This document shows, piece by piece, positions 26,258 through 33,760 of a stretch of DNA of 64,000 bases (position 1 is the first letter of the stretch; every line of letters starts with the position of its first letter). The DNA comes from Candidatus Andeanibacterium colombiense (GTDB taxonomy: Bacteria > Pseudomonadota > Alphaproteobacteria > Sphingomonadales > Sphingomonadaceae): positions 372,001-436,000 of the forward strand of contig CP119316.1 of NCBI GenBank assembly GCA_029202985.1, written 5' to 3'. The notes below the pieces were generated by a model that was not told where the DNA came from, made no database searches, and worked only from the letters and a program-made list of their open reading frames with translations. The position numbers and the translations under genes were made by a program.

Positions 26258-28060
26258 TCAGGCGGTCTCGAACTGGTCCGGTGCGAGCGCCATCATCGCT
26301 TCGCTGCCCGCCTCGATCTTGCGGCGAAGCGCGCCGGCATCCGGGGTAAAGCGCTCGGCGAAATAGCGCGCGGTGACCAGCTTGGTCTCGTAGAACGCTC
26401 TGTCGTCCGTGCCCGCAGCAAGCTTGGCGGCGGCGACCTTGGCCATCCGCAGCCACATCCACCCGAGCGACACGATCCCCATGATGTGCATGTAGTGATG
26501 CGCGCCGGCGCCGAGGTTGTTCGGCGCGGCAAGCGCGTTCTGGACAAACCACAGCGTCGCCGCCTTCTGCTCGCCGAGTGCCTTCTCGACCCGGGTCGCG
26601 ATCGCTTCGAGCCGCGGATCGGCCTTGCCCGCCGCGATTTCCGCATCGACCAGCTTGAAGAATTCCTGGATCGCGCGTCCGCCGTTGGCCGGCAGCTTGC
26701 GACCGCACAGATCCATCGCCTGCACTCCGTTGGTGCCTTCGTAAATCATCGCGATCCGCGCATCGCGCACGAACTGCTCGACCCCGGTTTCCCAGATATA
26801 GCCGTGACCGCCGAACACCTGCTGCATGTTGGTCGCGACATCATAACCCTTGTCGGTGCCGTAGCCCTTGATCACCGGTGTCAGCAGGCTGATCATGTCG
26901 TCCGCTTCCTGGCGCGCGGCCTCGTCGGCTCCCTTGTGGCTGAGATCGACCTGGAGCGCGCCCCACAGGATCAGCGCGCGCATGCCTTCGTTGAACGCCT
27001 TCGCGTCCATCAGCATCCGCCGCACGTCCGGGTGGACGATGATCGGATCGGCCGGCTTGTCCGGATCCGCCCGGCCGGCGATGCCCTTCCCCTGGCGCCG
27101 CTCTTGCGCATAGATCACCGCGTTCTGATAGGCCACTTCGGCCTGCGACAGGCCCTGCACGCCGACGCCCAGGCGCGCGGCGTTCATCATGATGAACATC
27201 GCGGCGAGGCCTTTCATCTCCTCGCCGACGATCCAGCCCTTGGCGCCGTCGTAATTCATCACGCAGGTCGCATTGCCGTGGATGCCCATTTTGTGCTCGA
27301 TCGAACCGCATGAGACCGCGTTGCGTTCGCCCAGCGACTCGTCGTCGTTGACGAGGAACTTGGGCACCAGGAACAGCGAAATACCCTTCGAGCTGTCTGG
27401 CGCGCCCGGGGTCTTGGCGAGCACGAGGTGGATGATGTTCTCGCTGAGGTCGTGCTCGCCGGCCGAGATAAAAATCTTGGTCCCGCTGATAGCATAGGTG
27501 CCGTCCGCCTGCGGTTCGGCCTTGGTCTTGATCAGGCCGAGATCGGTACCGGCATGGGGCTCGGTCAGATTCATCGTCCCGAGCCATTTGCCCGAGATCA
27601 TGTTGGCGACATACTTGGCCTTCAACTCCTCGGAGCCGGTCGCGAGCAGTGCCGAGACTGCGCCGTTGGTCAATCCTGGATACATCGCGAAAGCATGGTT
27701 CGCGGCGGCGAGATATTCCTCCATCGCGATCCCGAGCACATGCGGCAGGCCCTGCCCGCCGAAATCGGCCGGCAGCGACAGCGTGCCCCAGCCCGCTTCG
27801 CAATATTGCTTGTAGGCTTCCTTGAATCCGGTCGGGGTGGTGACCGAGCCGTCGTCGTGCCGGATGCAGCCTTCCTTGTCGCCGATCTGGTTGAGCGGTG
27901 CGAGCACTTCGGCCGCGAACTTGCCGCCTTCCTCGATGATCGCGTCGGTCAAGTCAGGCGTTGCGCTCTCGAAGCCCGCGAGATTGCCGTAACTTTCGAG
28001 TTCGAGCAGCTCGTTGATCACGAAGCGCGTGTCGCGCGTCGGCGCCTTGTAGGTCGGCAT
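26258..28060 (-). CDS. Acyl-CoA dehydrogenase (long, DmdC-like form)
   Basis: A 600-residue FAD enzyme that introduces a 2,3-double bond into acyl-CoA thioesters. Family signs are MNLTEPHAGTDLGLIKTKAEP (about residues 163-183, flavin/substrate loop), KIFISAGEHDL, GVQGLSQAEVAYQNAVIYAQERRQGK, QVFGGHGYIWETGVEQFVRDARIAMIYEGTNGVQAMDL. The extra C-terminal domain and 600-residue length match the group that includes methylmercaptopropionyl-CoA dehydrogenase DmdC and many unassigned long dehydrogenases. Substrate is open. It lies 31 bp downstream of a LiuR-like regulator on the same strand. Confidence 0.9.
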   Translation of the reverse strand: MPTYKAPTRDTRFVINELLELESYGNLAGFESATPDLTDAIIEEGGKFAAEVLAPLNQIGDKEGCIRHDDGSVTTPTGFKEAYKQYCEAGWGTLSLPADFGGQGLPHVLGIAMEEYLAAANHAFAMYPGLTNGAVSALLATGSEELKAKYVANMISGKWLGTMNLTEPHAGTDLGLIKTKAEPQADGTYAISGTKIFISAGEHDLSENIIHLVLAKTPGAPDSSKGISLFLVPKFLVNDDESLGERNAVSCGSIEHKMGIHGNATCVMNYDGAKGWIVGEEMKGLAAMFIMMNAARLGVGVQGLSQAEVAYQNAVIYAQERRQGKGIAGRADPDKPADPIIVHPDVRRMLMDAKAFNEGMRALILWGALQVDLSHKGADEAARQEADDMISLLTPVIKGYGTDKGYDVATNMQQVFGGHGYIWETGVEQFVRDARIAMIYEGTNGVQAMDLCGRKLPANGGRAIQEFFKLVDAEIAAGKADPRLEAIATRVEKALGEQKAATLWFVQNALAAPNNLGAGAHHYMHIMGIVSLGWMWLRMAKVAAAKLAAGTDDRAFYETKLVTARYFAERFTPDAGALRRKIEAGSEAMMALAPDQFETA

Positions 28061-28091
28061 GGTTCTCTCCTGCGGGTGGCGTCGGCGCGGT

Positions 28092-28550
28092 CTAGCTGGC
28101 CGGCTTGCCCAGTTCCAGTTTCTCGATGTGGTCGACGAATTCCGATAATTCCCTGATCGAACTCTCGATATCCGCCCGTTGCTGCTTGAGCTTGGCGATC
28201 TTCTCCTGGCAGCGCTGCAGGGTTACCCGGCGCTGCTCGACCCGACCGTCGCCAAGATCGTAGAGGTCGATCATCTCGCGGATCTCGACCAGGCTGAAGC
28301 CGACGTTCTTGGCCCGCATGATCCACGCGAGCCGCGCGCGATCGCGCTTCGAATAGATCCGCGACAGGCCGATGCGGGCCGGCGCGATCAGGCCTTCGTC
28401 CTCGTAGAACCGCAAGGCACGGGCCGTGACGCCGAATTCGCGGGTGAGGTCGCTGATCGTGAAACGCTCGCGCCGGGCACTGTCGGGGCGATCGAGGTGC
28501 GCCCCTGAAGACGCATCGAACTTTGGCTTGCGGGCGGCTGCGGTCGGCAT
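28092..28550 (-). CDS. MerR-family regulator, LiuR-like
   Basis: A 152-residue MerR-family regulator with a 29-residue leader before the helix-turn-helix (FTISDLTREFGVTARALRFYEDEGLIAPARIGLSRIYSKRDRARL). The dimerisation coiled coil (VEQRRVTLQRCQEKIAKLKQQRADIESSIRELSEFVDHIEKLE) ends without the metal-binding Cys loop, so this is an acyl-CoA-responsive LiuR-type member, not a metal sensor. An operator-like palindrome lies 20 bp upstream. Likely control targets are itself and the acyl-CoA dehydrogenase gene downstream. Confidence 0.85.
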   Translation of the reverse strand: MPTAAARKPKFDASSGAHLDRPDSARRERFTISDLTREFGVTARALRFYEDEGLIAPARIGLSRIYSKRDRARLAWIMRAKNVGFSLVEIREMIDLYDLGDGRVEQRRVTLQRCQEKIAKLKQQRADIESSIRELSEFVDHIEKLELGKPAS

Positions 28551-28570
28551 GCCTCCCGACGTATATTCCC

Positions 28571-28586
28571 TTTACGTAAACGTCAA
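28571..28586. promoter_or_regulatory. LiuR-type operator
   Basis: TTTACGTAAACGTCAA, an imperfect palindrome 20 bp upstream of the MerR-family start and touching the hisI stop codon. It resembles the LiuR consensus known for proteobacterial branched-chain amino acid and fatty acid catabolism genes (TTTACGTNNACGTMAA style, from memory). It fits autoregulation of the merR-acyl-CoA dehydrogenase operon. Confidence 0.65.
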
Positions 28587-28915
28587 CTAACGGAAGAGGC
28601 GAGGCGGTCGCCGTCGAGCTTGCGGTAGAAGCAGCTGAGCGCGCCCGTGTGGCACGCCGGGCCGGCCGGCGTCGCGCGCAGGATCAGCGCGTCCTGGTCG
28701 CAATCGACGAGGATTTCCTCGACCTTGAGGGTGTGGCCGCTGGTCTCGCCCTTCATCCACAGCCGGCCGCGGCTGCGCGAATGGAAGTGGGCGAACCCGG
28801 TCTCGCGGGTCTTTGCCAGTGCCTCCTCGTCCATGAAGGCGACCATCAGCACCGCGCCGCTCGCGTAATCGGTGACGACCGCGGTGAGCAGGCCGCGGGA
28901 ATCGAATCTGGGCAT
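28583..28915 (-). CDS. hisI: Phosphoribosyl-AMP cyclohydrolase
   Basis: Opens the purine ring of PR-AMP in histidine synthesis, Zn-dependent. It is a 110-residue stand-alone HisI (no HisE fusion). The start is ATG 28915 (MPRFDSRGLLTAVVTDYASG), and the frame extends upstream without family similarity. VLMVAFMDEEALAKTRETGFAHFHSRSRGRLWMKGETSGH is the family signature. Zn ligands C72 (VDCDQD), C88 and C95 (ACHTGALSC) are all present. No other his genes are in the window. Confidence 0.93.
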   Translation of the reverse strand: MPRFDSRGLLTAVVTDYASGAVLMVAFMDEEALAKTRETGFAHFHSRSRGRLWMKGETSGHTLKVEEILVDCDQDALILRATPAGPACHTGALSCFYRKLDGDRLASSVS

Positions 28916-29314
28916 GAAGGCCGAGCCGCTTTCGCGTTCGGCCGTGTCTGGAGAGGCGGAAATGATGTCGATCCTTGTCGTTATTGCGCCCTGCGCGAGC
29001 ATAGGAGGCTGATTTGTTGCACGATAAACACAGATTGGCGCCAAAATCCACGCACTCGCGTGATGCCGCTTTCGAATCCCACCTTTCGATGAGATTAACG
29101 CCCTGCGGCCCACGAGGTCGCCCGCCGAACCGGCAGCGTGGTTGTAAGCGCCAAGGTCAATGGGGGGTCTCGGCAAACATCTCGGGCGAGAGGGTTTGCC
29201 GGAACATGAGGGAATTGGGCTGGTAATCGTCGTGCCGCAAATGGCACCGAGACCGGCCCGAGAATATCGTCACGTGGACGCCCGGGGCTTGCTCCGGGCG
29301 TCTTGCGTTTGGGC
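28916..29314. other. Gap between comF and hisI, mostly featureless
   Basis: About 400 bp between the comF 3' end and the hisI start, both on the minus strand. It should contain the hisI promoter. The only clear structure is the hairpin at 29277-29302. A 38-codon minus-strand frame (GTG 29273 to TGA 29157) has G/C at most third positions but no ribosome-binding site or recognisable product. Confidence 0.4.
29277..29302 (-). terminator. Hairpin downstream of comF
   Basis: GACGCCCGG and CCGGGCGTC form a perfect 9-bp stem with an 8-nt loop, 12 bp past the comF stop. There is no clear T run on the minus-strand side, so it may be a weak terminator or a 3'-end-stabilising hairpin. Confidence 0.5.
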
Positions 29315-30079
29315 TCACCCATTTGCCCCCGCGGCATCGAGCGCTTCGTCGAGCACCCGGGCGAAACAGGCGATCACCACCTTCTCCGCACCGGCACGTT
29401 TCAACGCGCCGACACAGGCGCCGCTGGTCGCACCGCTGGTCAGCACATCGTCGACCAGCAGCAGCTTCGCCCCGCGCAGCCGCACCGCGCGCGCGGGATT
29501 GACGGCGATCGCGCCCTGCAGCGCCCGGGCGCGCGCCTTGCGGCTTAGCCCGCCGAGCACCGGGGTCTGCTTGCGCCGCACCAGGCCGTCGACCAGCAGC
29601 GTTCCGCCGGTCAGCTTCGCCAGTTCGCGCGCCAGCAGGGCCGACTGGTTGAAGCCCCGCGACCACAGCCGCATCCGGTGGAGCGGCACCGGAACGATCA
29701 GCCACTCCCCGTCCAACTCGGGCAGCCGCGCCGCGATCAGCCGGGCGAGCATCGGCGCCAGCGCGATTCGCCGCCCGTGCTTGAAGGCGAGGACCAAGCG
29801 GCGCGACGCATCGTTGTAGAGTGTGCCAGCGGCGATCCCGTCGTGCCTGGGCGGTGCCGCAAGACAGGGCGCGCAGATCGTCCCGGCCCGTCCCTCCTTG
29901 CCGAACGGGCGCTGGCAGCGGGTGCAGGCCGGTTCCCCGGGCAGCGCGAGCTGCGACCAGCAGGCCGCGCACAGGCCGGTCTGCGCCGCCAGCCCGTCGC
30001 CGCAGAGCGGGCAGCGCGGCGGGAACAGGAAATCGACCAGCGGCGCCAGCGCGCCTGAAACCGTCTCGGAAACCCCCAT
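29315..30079 (-). CDS. comF: ComF family phosphoribosyltransferase-like protein
   Basis: A 254-residue protein of the ComF/GntX family, linked to DNA uptake in competent bacteria but common elsewhere. I start at ATG 30079 (MGVSETVSGALAPLVDFLFPPRCPLCG). The longer frame to 30178 would overlap the divergent methyltransferase. The N-terminal zinc ribbon has CPLCG and CAAC plus CTRC and CAPC pairs. The phosphoribosyltransferase domain has FKHGRRIALAPMLARL, VPVPLHRMRLWSRGFNQSALLA and the PRPP loop LLLVDDVLTSGATSGA. Confidence 0.88.
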   Translation of the reverse strand: MGVSETVSGALAPLVDFLFPPRCPLCGDGLAAQTGLCAACWSQLALPGEPACTRCQRPFGKEGRAGTICAPCLAAPPRHDGIAAGTLYNDASRRLVLAFKHGRRIALAPMLARLIAARLPELDGEWLIVPVPLHRMRLWSRGFNQSALLARELAKLTGGTLLVDGLVRRKQTPVLGGLSRKARARALQGAIAVNPARAVRLRGAKLLLVDDVLTSGATSGACVGALKRAGAEKVVIACFARVLDEALDAAGANG

Positions 30080-30134
30080 CGCACCATGCTGCCTCGCTTG
30101 CGCGGCCGGGGCAAGCGCGGCAGGGGGAATGCCT

Positions 30135-30908
30135 ATGTCGTCCGCCCCGCCCACGATCTTCGCCAACAAGCGCCGCATGGCGATCCGGAACCGGATGCTG
30201 ATGCGGGCGGACCCTGAGCATTTCCTGCTCTACGACATGGTGGAAGATGTCATCGAGCGGTTGGCCTTTCTTCGACATGAGCCGAAGCGCTCGCTCATCG
30301 TCGGGGATACAAGCATCTGCAAAGCAGGAAAATTCCCGCTCGCCTATCAGCTGGACCCCGATGGCGGGTCGATTCACGAGGCGGACATCCGCCGCTATTT
30401 CGATCACCCCGCGATCGACCTGGAACAACCCGTTCCTCACGGCCCTTACGACCTGATCGCCTGCTTCGGATTGCTTGACACCGTAAATGACCTTCCCGGC
30501 GCGCTGATCCATATGCGCGACGCGCTCAACCCCGGCGGGCTGTTCATCGCGCAATTTCCGGGGGCGGGAAGCTTGCCCCGGCTACGGGCCGCGATGCTGG
30601 CTGCCGATGGCGACCGGCCCGCGGCGAGAATGCATCCGGCAGTCGATGTCCGGGCTGGCGCGCAATTGCTCCAGCGTTGCGGGTTTGCCGATCCGGTAGC
30701 GGATTCGCGCCATCTCGACGTGCGCTATTCCTCACTCCGCGCATTGGTGAGCGATCTCAGGGGACAGGGGCTCACCAGCGCCCTCGCCTCGCCCGCGCCG
30801 CCCTTGACCCGCGCGATGCTCGCCAAGGCGGAGGCCACCTTCATGGACGGCGAGGAGCGCGTGACCGAGCGCTTCGAAATCCTCACCCTCAGCGGATGGA
30901 AAGCCTGA
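30135..30908 (+). CDS. Class I SAM methyltransferase, NDUFAF5/BioC-like
   Basis: A 257-residue methyltransferase-fold protein. Two ATGs (30129, 30135) compete. The second lies about 8 nt after AGGGGGA and is preferred. The segment FANKRRMAIRNRMLMRADPEHFLLYDMVEDVIERLAFLRHEPKRSLIVGD resembles NDUFAF5-type proteins associated with respiratory complex I assembly. YDLIACFGLLDTVNDLPGALIHMRDALNPGGLFIAQFPG is the methyltransferase post-I/II region. The usual glycine-rich SAM loop is weak (SLIVGDTSIC). It is divergent from comF across 55 bp. Target unknown. Confidence 0.75.
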   Translation: MSSAPPTIFANKRRMAIRNRMLMRADPEHFLLYDMVEDVIERLAFLRHEPKRSLIVGDTSICKAGKFPLAYQLDPDGGSIHEADIRRYFDHPAIDLEQPVPHGPYDLIACFGLLDTVNDLPGALIHMRDALNPGGLFIAQFPGAGSLPRLRAAMLAADGDRPAARMHPAVDVRAGAQLLQRCGFADPVADSRHLDVRYSSLRALVSDLRGQGLTSALASPAPPLTRAMLAKAEATFMDGEERVTERFEILTLSGWKA

Positions 30909-30969
30909 TTCGCCTACGCTGGGAAAGAGCCGAAGCAGGCCTACCGAGCGAAGACGATGTAGGAAAATG

Positions 30970-33633
30970 CTATTTTAAAGCCGCCTGCGCCGCCGCCAGC
31001 CTTGCGATCGGCACGCGGTAGGGCGAGGCCGAGACGTAATCGAGCCCGACTTCCTCGCAGAAGCCGATGCTCGCCGGATCGCCGCCGTGTTCGCCGCAGA
31101 TGCCGAGCTTGAGCCCGTCGCGCGTGGCCCGCCCGCGCTCCGCGCCGATGCGGACCAGTTGGCCGACCCCGTCGATATCGAGGCTGACGAAGGGGTCGCG
31201 CGGGAAGATGCCCTTTTCGACATATTGCGCGAGGAAGCGCGAGCTGTCGTCGCGGCTCAGGCCCAGCGTGGTCTGGGTCAGATCGTTGGTGCCGAAGCTG
31301 AAGAACTCGGCCGTCTCGGCCAGCTCGCCCGCCATCAGCGCCGCGCGCGGCAATTCGATCATCGTGCCGACGATATAGTCGAGCGTCCGGCCCTTCTCGG
31401 CAAACACCTCGACCGCCGTCTTGTCGATCAGCGCCTTGAGGATATCGAGCTCGCGCTTGGTCGCGGCGAGCGGGATCATGATCTCCGGTACGATCGGGTC
31501 CCCGCCGCCGGCGACGACGTCGCAGGCCGCTTCGAAGATCGCGCGGGCCTGCATCTCGTAGATCTCGGGAAAAGTGATCCCGAGGCGACAACCGCGATGG
31601 CCGAGCATCGGATTGAATTCCTGCAGTTCCTCGGCCCGGCGCTTGAGATGGTCAAGCCCGAGCCCGGTGACGTCGGCCAGCTCGACATAGTCGCGCTCGG
31701 CATGGGGCAGGAATTCGTGGAGCGGCGGATCGAGCAGGCGGATCGTCACCGGCAGCCCGCGCATCACTTCGAAGATCTCGACGAAATCGCTGCGCTGTTC
31801 GGGCAGCAGCTTGGCGAGCGCCGCGCGGCGGCCCTTCTCGTCCTCGGCCATGATCATCTGGCGCACCGCGGTGATCCGCGCATCGTCGAAGAACATATGC
31901 TCGGTGCGGCACAGGCCGATGCCTTCGGCGCCGAACTGGCGCGCCATCCGGCAATCGTTGGGGGTCTCGGCATTGGTGCGGATTTTCATCCGCCGATGCG
32001 CGTCGGCCCAGGCCATCAGCACCGCGAAATCGCCGACCAGCTCGGGCTCGATCGTCGGGACCTCGCCCGCGATCACCTGGCCGGTCGAACCGTCGAGCGT
32101 GATGATGTCGCCTTCCTTGAGCGCGCGCCCGCCGATCTTGAGCGTGCGCGCCGCCATGTCGATCTGGACCCCCGAAGCGCCGGAGACGCAGGGGCGGCCC
32201 ATGCCGCGGGCGACCACCGCCGCGTGGCTGGTCATGCCGCCGCGCGCGGTCAGGATGCCCTTGGCCGCATGCATGCCGTGGATGTCCTCGGGCGAAGTCT
32301 CGACCCGCACCAGCACCACCGCCTCGCCGCGCGCCGCGCGGACTTCGGCCGTATCGGCATCGAGCACGATCGCGCCCGAAGCCGCGCCGGGGGATGCCGG
32401 CAGGCCGGTGGTCATGATGTCGCGCACCGCCTTGGGATCGAGCATCGGATGCAGCAGCTGGTCCAGCGCCATCGGATCGATCCGGAGGATCGCGGTCTTC
32501 TCGTCGATCAGGCCTTCGCCGACCATATCGACCGCCATCTTGAGCGCGGCCTTCGCGGTGCGCTTGCCGCTGCGGGTCTGGAGCATCCACAACTTGCCGC
32601 GTTCGACGGTGAATTCGATGTCCTGCATATCGCGGTAATGCTGCTCGAGCAGCTCGAACACCCGGGCCAGCTCGCCATAAGCCTCGGGCATCGCCTCTTC
32701 CATGCTCAGCGGCTTGGCCCCGGCGAGTTCACGCGCGCGCAGGGTCAGGTACTGCGGCGTACGGATGCCCGCGACCACATCCTCGCCCTGCGCATTGACC
32801 AGCCATTCGCCGTAATAGGCCTTCTCGCCGGTCGCCGGATCGCGGGTGAAGGCGACGCCGGTGGCGGAGGTGTCGCCCATATTGCCGAACACCATCGCCT
32901 GGACATTGACCGCGGTGCCCCAGTCGCCCGGAATGTCGTTCAGCCGGCGATAGACCTTCGCGCGGTCCGAATCCCAGCTGTCGAACACCGCGGAGATCGC
33001 GCCCCACAGCTGCTCATGCACATCCTGCGGGAACGGCTTGCCCCATTCCTGCTCGACGATGCCCTTGTATTCGGCGACGAGTTTCTTCCAGTGCTCGGCC
33101 TGCATATCGACATCGGCGTAGAAGTCGTTGTCTTCCTTGGCCTTTTCGAGCGCTTCCTCGAACAGCCCGTGATCGAGCCCGAGCACCACGTCGGAATACA
33201 TCTGGATGAAGCGGCGGTAGCTGTCCCACGCGAAGCGCTCGTCGCCCGAGACGGCCGAAAGGCCGGCGACGGTCGCATCGTTAAGCCCCAGGTTGAGCAC
33301 GGTGTCCATCATCCCCGGCATCGACACCCGCGCGCCGGAGCGGACCGAGACCAGCAGCGGATCGGCGGCATCGCCGAAATCCTTGCCGACGCTTTTCTCG
33401 ATATGGGTCAGCGCGGCCGCGACTTCGGCGCGCAACTCGGCCGAGAAGTCCGAACCGGTCGCGAGGTAGCGCACGCATTCCTCGGTCGTGATCGTGAAGC
33501 CCGGCGGCACCGGCAGGCCGATCCCGGCCATTTCGGCCAGGTTGGCGCCCTTGCCGCCAACGATCGTCTTGTCCTTCGAACGCGGATCGCCGCTGCTGGC
33601 GCCGCCGCCGAAAGTGTAAACCGAGTTATTCAT
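30970..33633 (-). CDS. ppdK: Pyruvate, phosphate dikinase
   Basis: Interconverts pyruvate + ATP + Pi and PEP + AMP + PPi. It is 887 residues, a standard length. The N-terminal ATP-grasp domain begins VYTFGGGASSGDPRSKDKTIVGGKGANLAEMAGIGLPVPPGF. The swivelling His domain has GGMTSHAAVVARGMGRPCVSGA with the phosphorylated His. The C-terminal TIM-barrel domain has CRTEHMFF, PLHEFLPH, and FSFGTNDLTQTTLGLSRDDS, then GICGEHGGDPASIGFC with the catalytic Cys. It lies 127 bp downstream of glyS on the same strand and may be separately transcribed. Confidence 0.97.
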   Translation of the reverse strand: MNNSVYTFGGGASSGDPRSKDKTIVGGKGANLAEMAGIGLPVPPGFTITTEECVRYLATGSDFSAELRAEVAAALTHIEKSVGKDFGDAADPLLVSVRSGARVSMPGMMDTVLNLGLNDATVAGLSAVSGDERFAWDSYRRFIQMYSDVVLGLDHGLFEEALEKAKEDNDFYADVDMQAEHWKKLVAEYKGIVEQEWGKPFPQDVHEQLWGAISAVFDSWDSDRAKVYRRLNDIPGDWGTAVNVQAMVFGNMGDTSATGVAFTRDPATGEKAYYGEWLVNAQGEDVVAGIRTPQYLTLRARELAGAKPLSMEEAMPEAYGELARVFELLEQHYRDMQDIEFTVERGKLWMLQTRSGKRTAKAALKMAVDMVGEGLIDEKTAILRIDPMALDQLLHPMLDPKAVRDIMTTGLPASPGAASGAIVLDADTAEVRAARGEAVVLVRVETSPEDIHGMHAAKGILTARGGMTSHAAVVARGMGRPCVSGASGVQIDMAARTLKIGGRALKEGDIITLDGSTGQVIAGEVPTIEPELVGDFAVLMAWADAHRRMKIRTNAETPNDCRMARQFGAEGIGLCRTEHMFFDDARITAVRQMIMAEDEKGRRAALAKLLPEQRSDFVEIFEVMRGLPVTIRLLDPPLHEFLPHAERDYVELADVTGLGLDHLKRRAEELQEFNPMLGHRGCRLGITFPEIYEMQARAIFEAACDVVAGGGDPIVPEIMIPLAATKRELDILKALIDKTAVEVFAEKGRTLDYIVGTMIELPRAALMAGELAETAEFFSFGTNDLTQTTLGLSRDDSSRFLAQYVEKGIFPRDPFVSLDIDGVGQLVRIGAERGRATRDGLKLGICGEHGGDPASIGFCEEVGLDYVSASPYRVPIARLAAAQAALK

Positions 33634-33760
33634 TCAAACCCACCCTGCACGCCTGAGGGTTACACAAGTGACACGTGTAACACCCTGCTGTCCGCCTTTT
33701 AGCGCGTTGAAAAAAGGGACGTTTCCTGCCGAGAGTGACAGGAGCCGCCGTACACGAAAA

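Noticed and set aside
28092..28550. MerR-family gene as a metal sensor
   Set aside because: It lacks the C-terminal Cys loop and has a LiuR-type operator, so an acyl-CoA-type sensor is more likely.
29157..29273. A 38-codon minus-strand frame between comF and hisI
   Set aside because: GTG start without ribosome-binding site and no recognisable product.
31087..33702. An 871-codon plus-strand frame
   Set aside because: Antisense to ppdK, a clear full-length enzyme. Composition is artefactual (His/Arg/Asp/Ala-rich).
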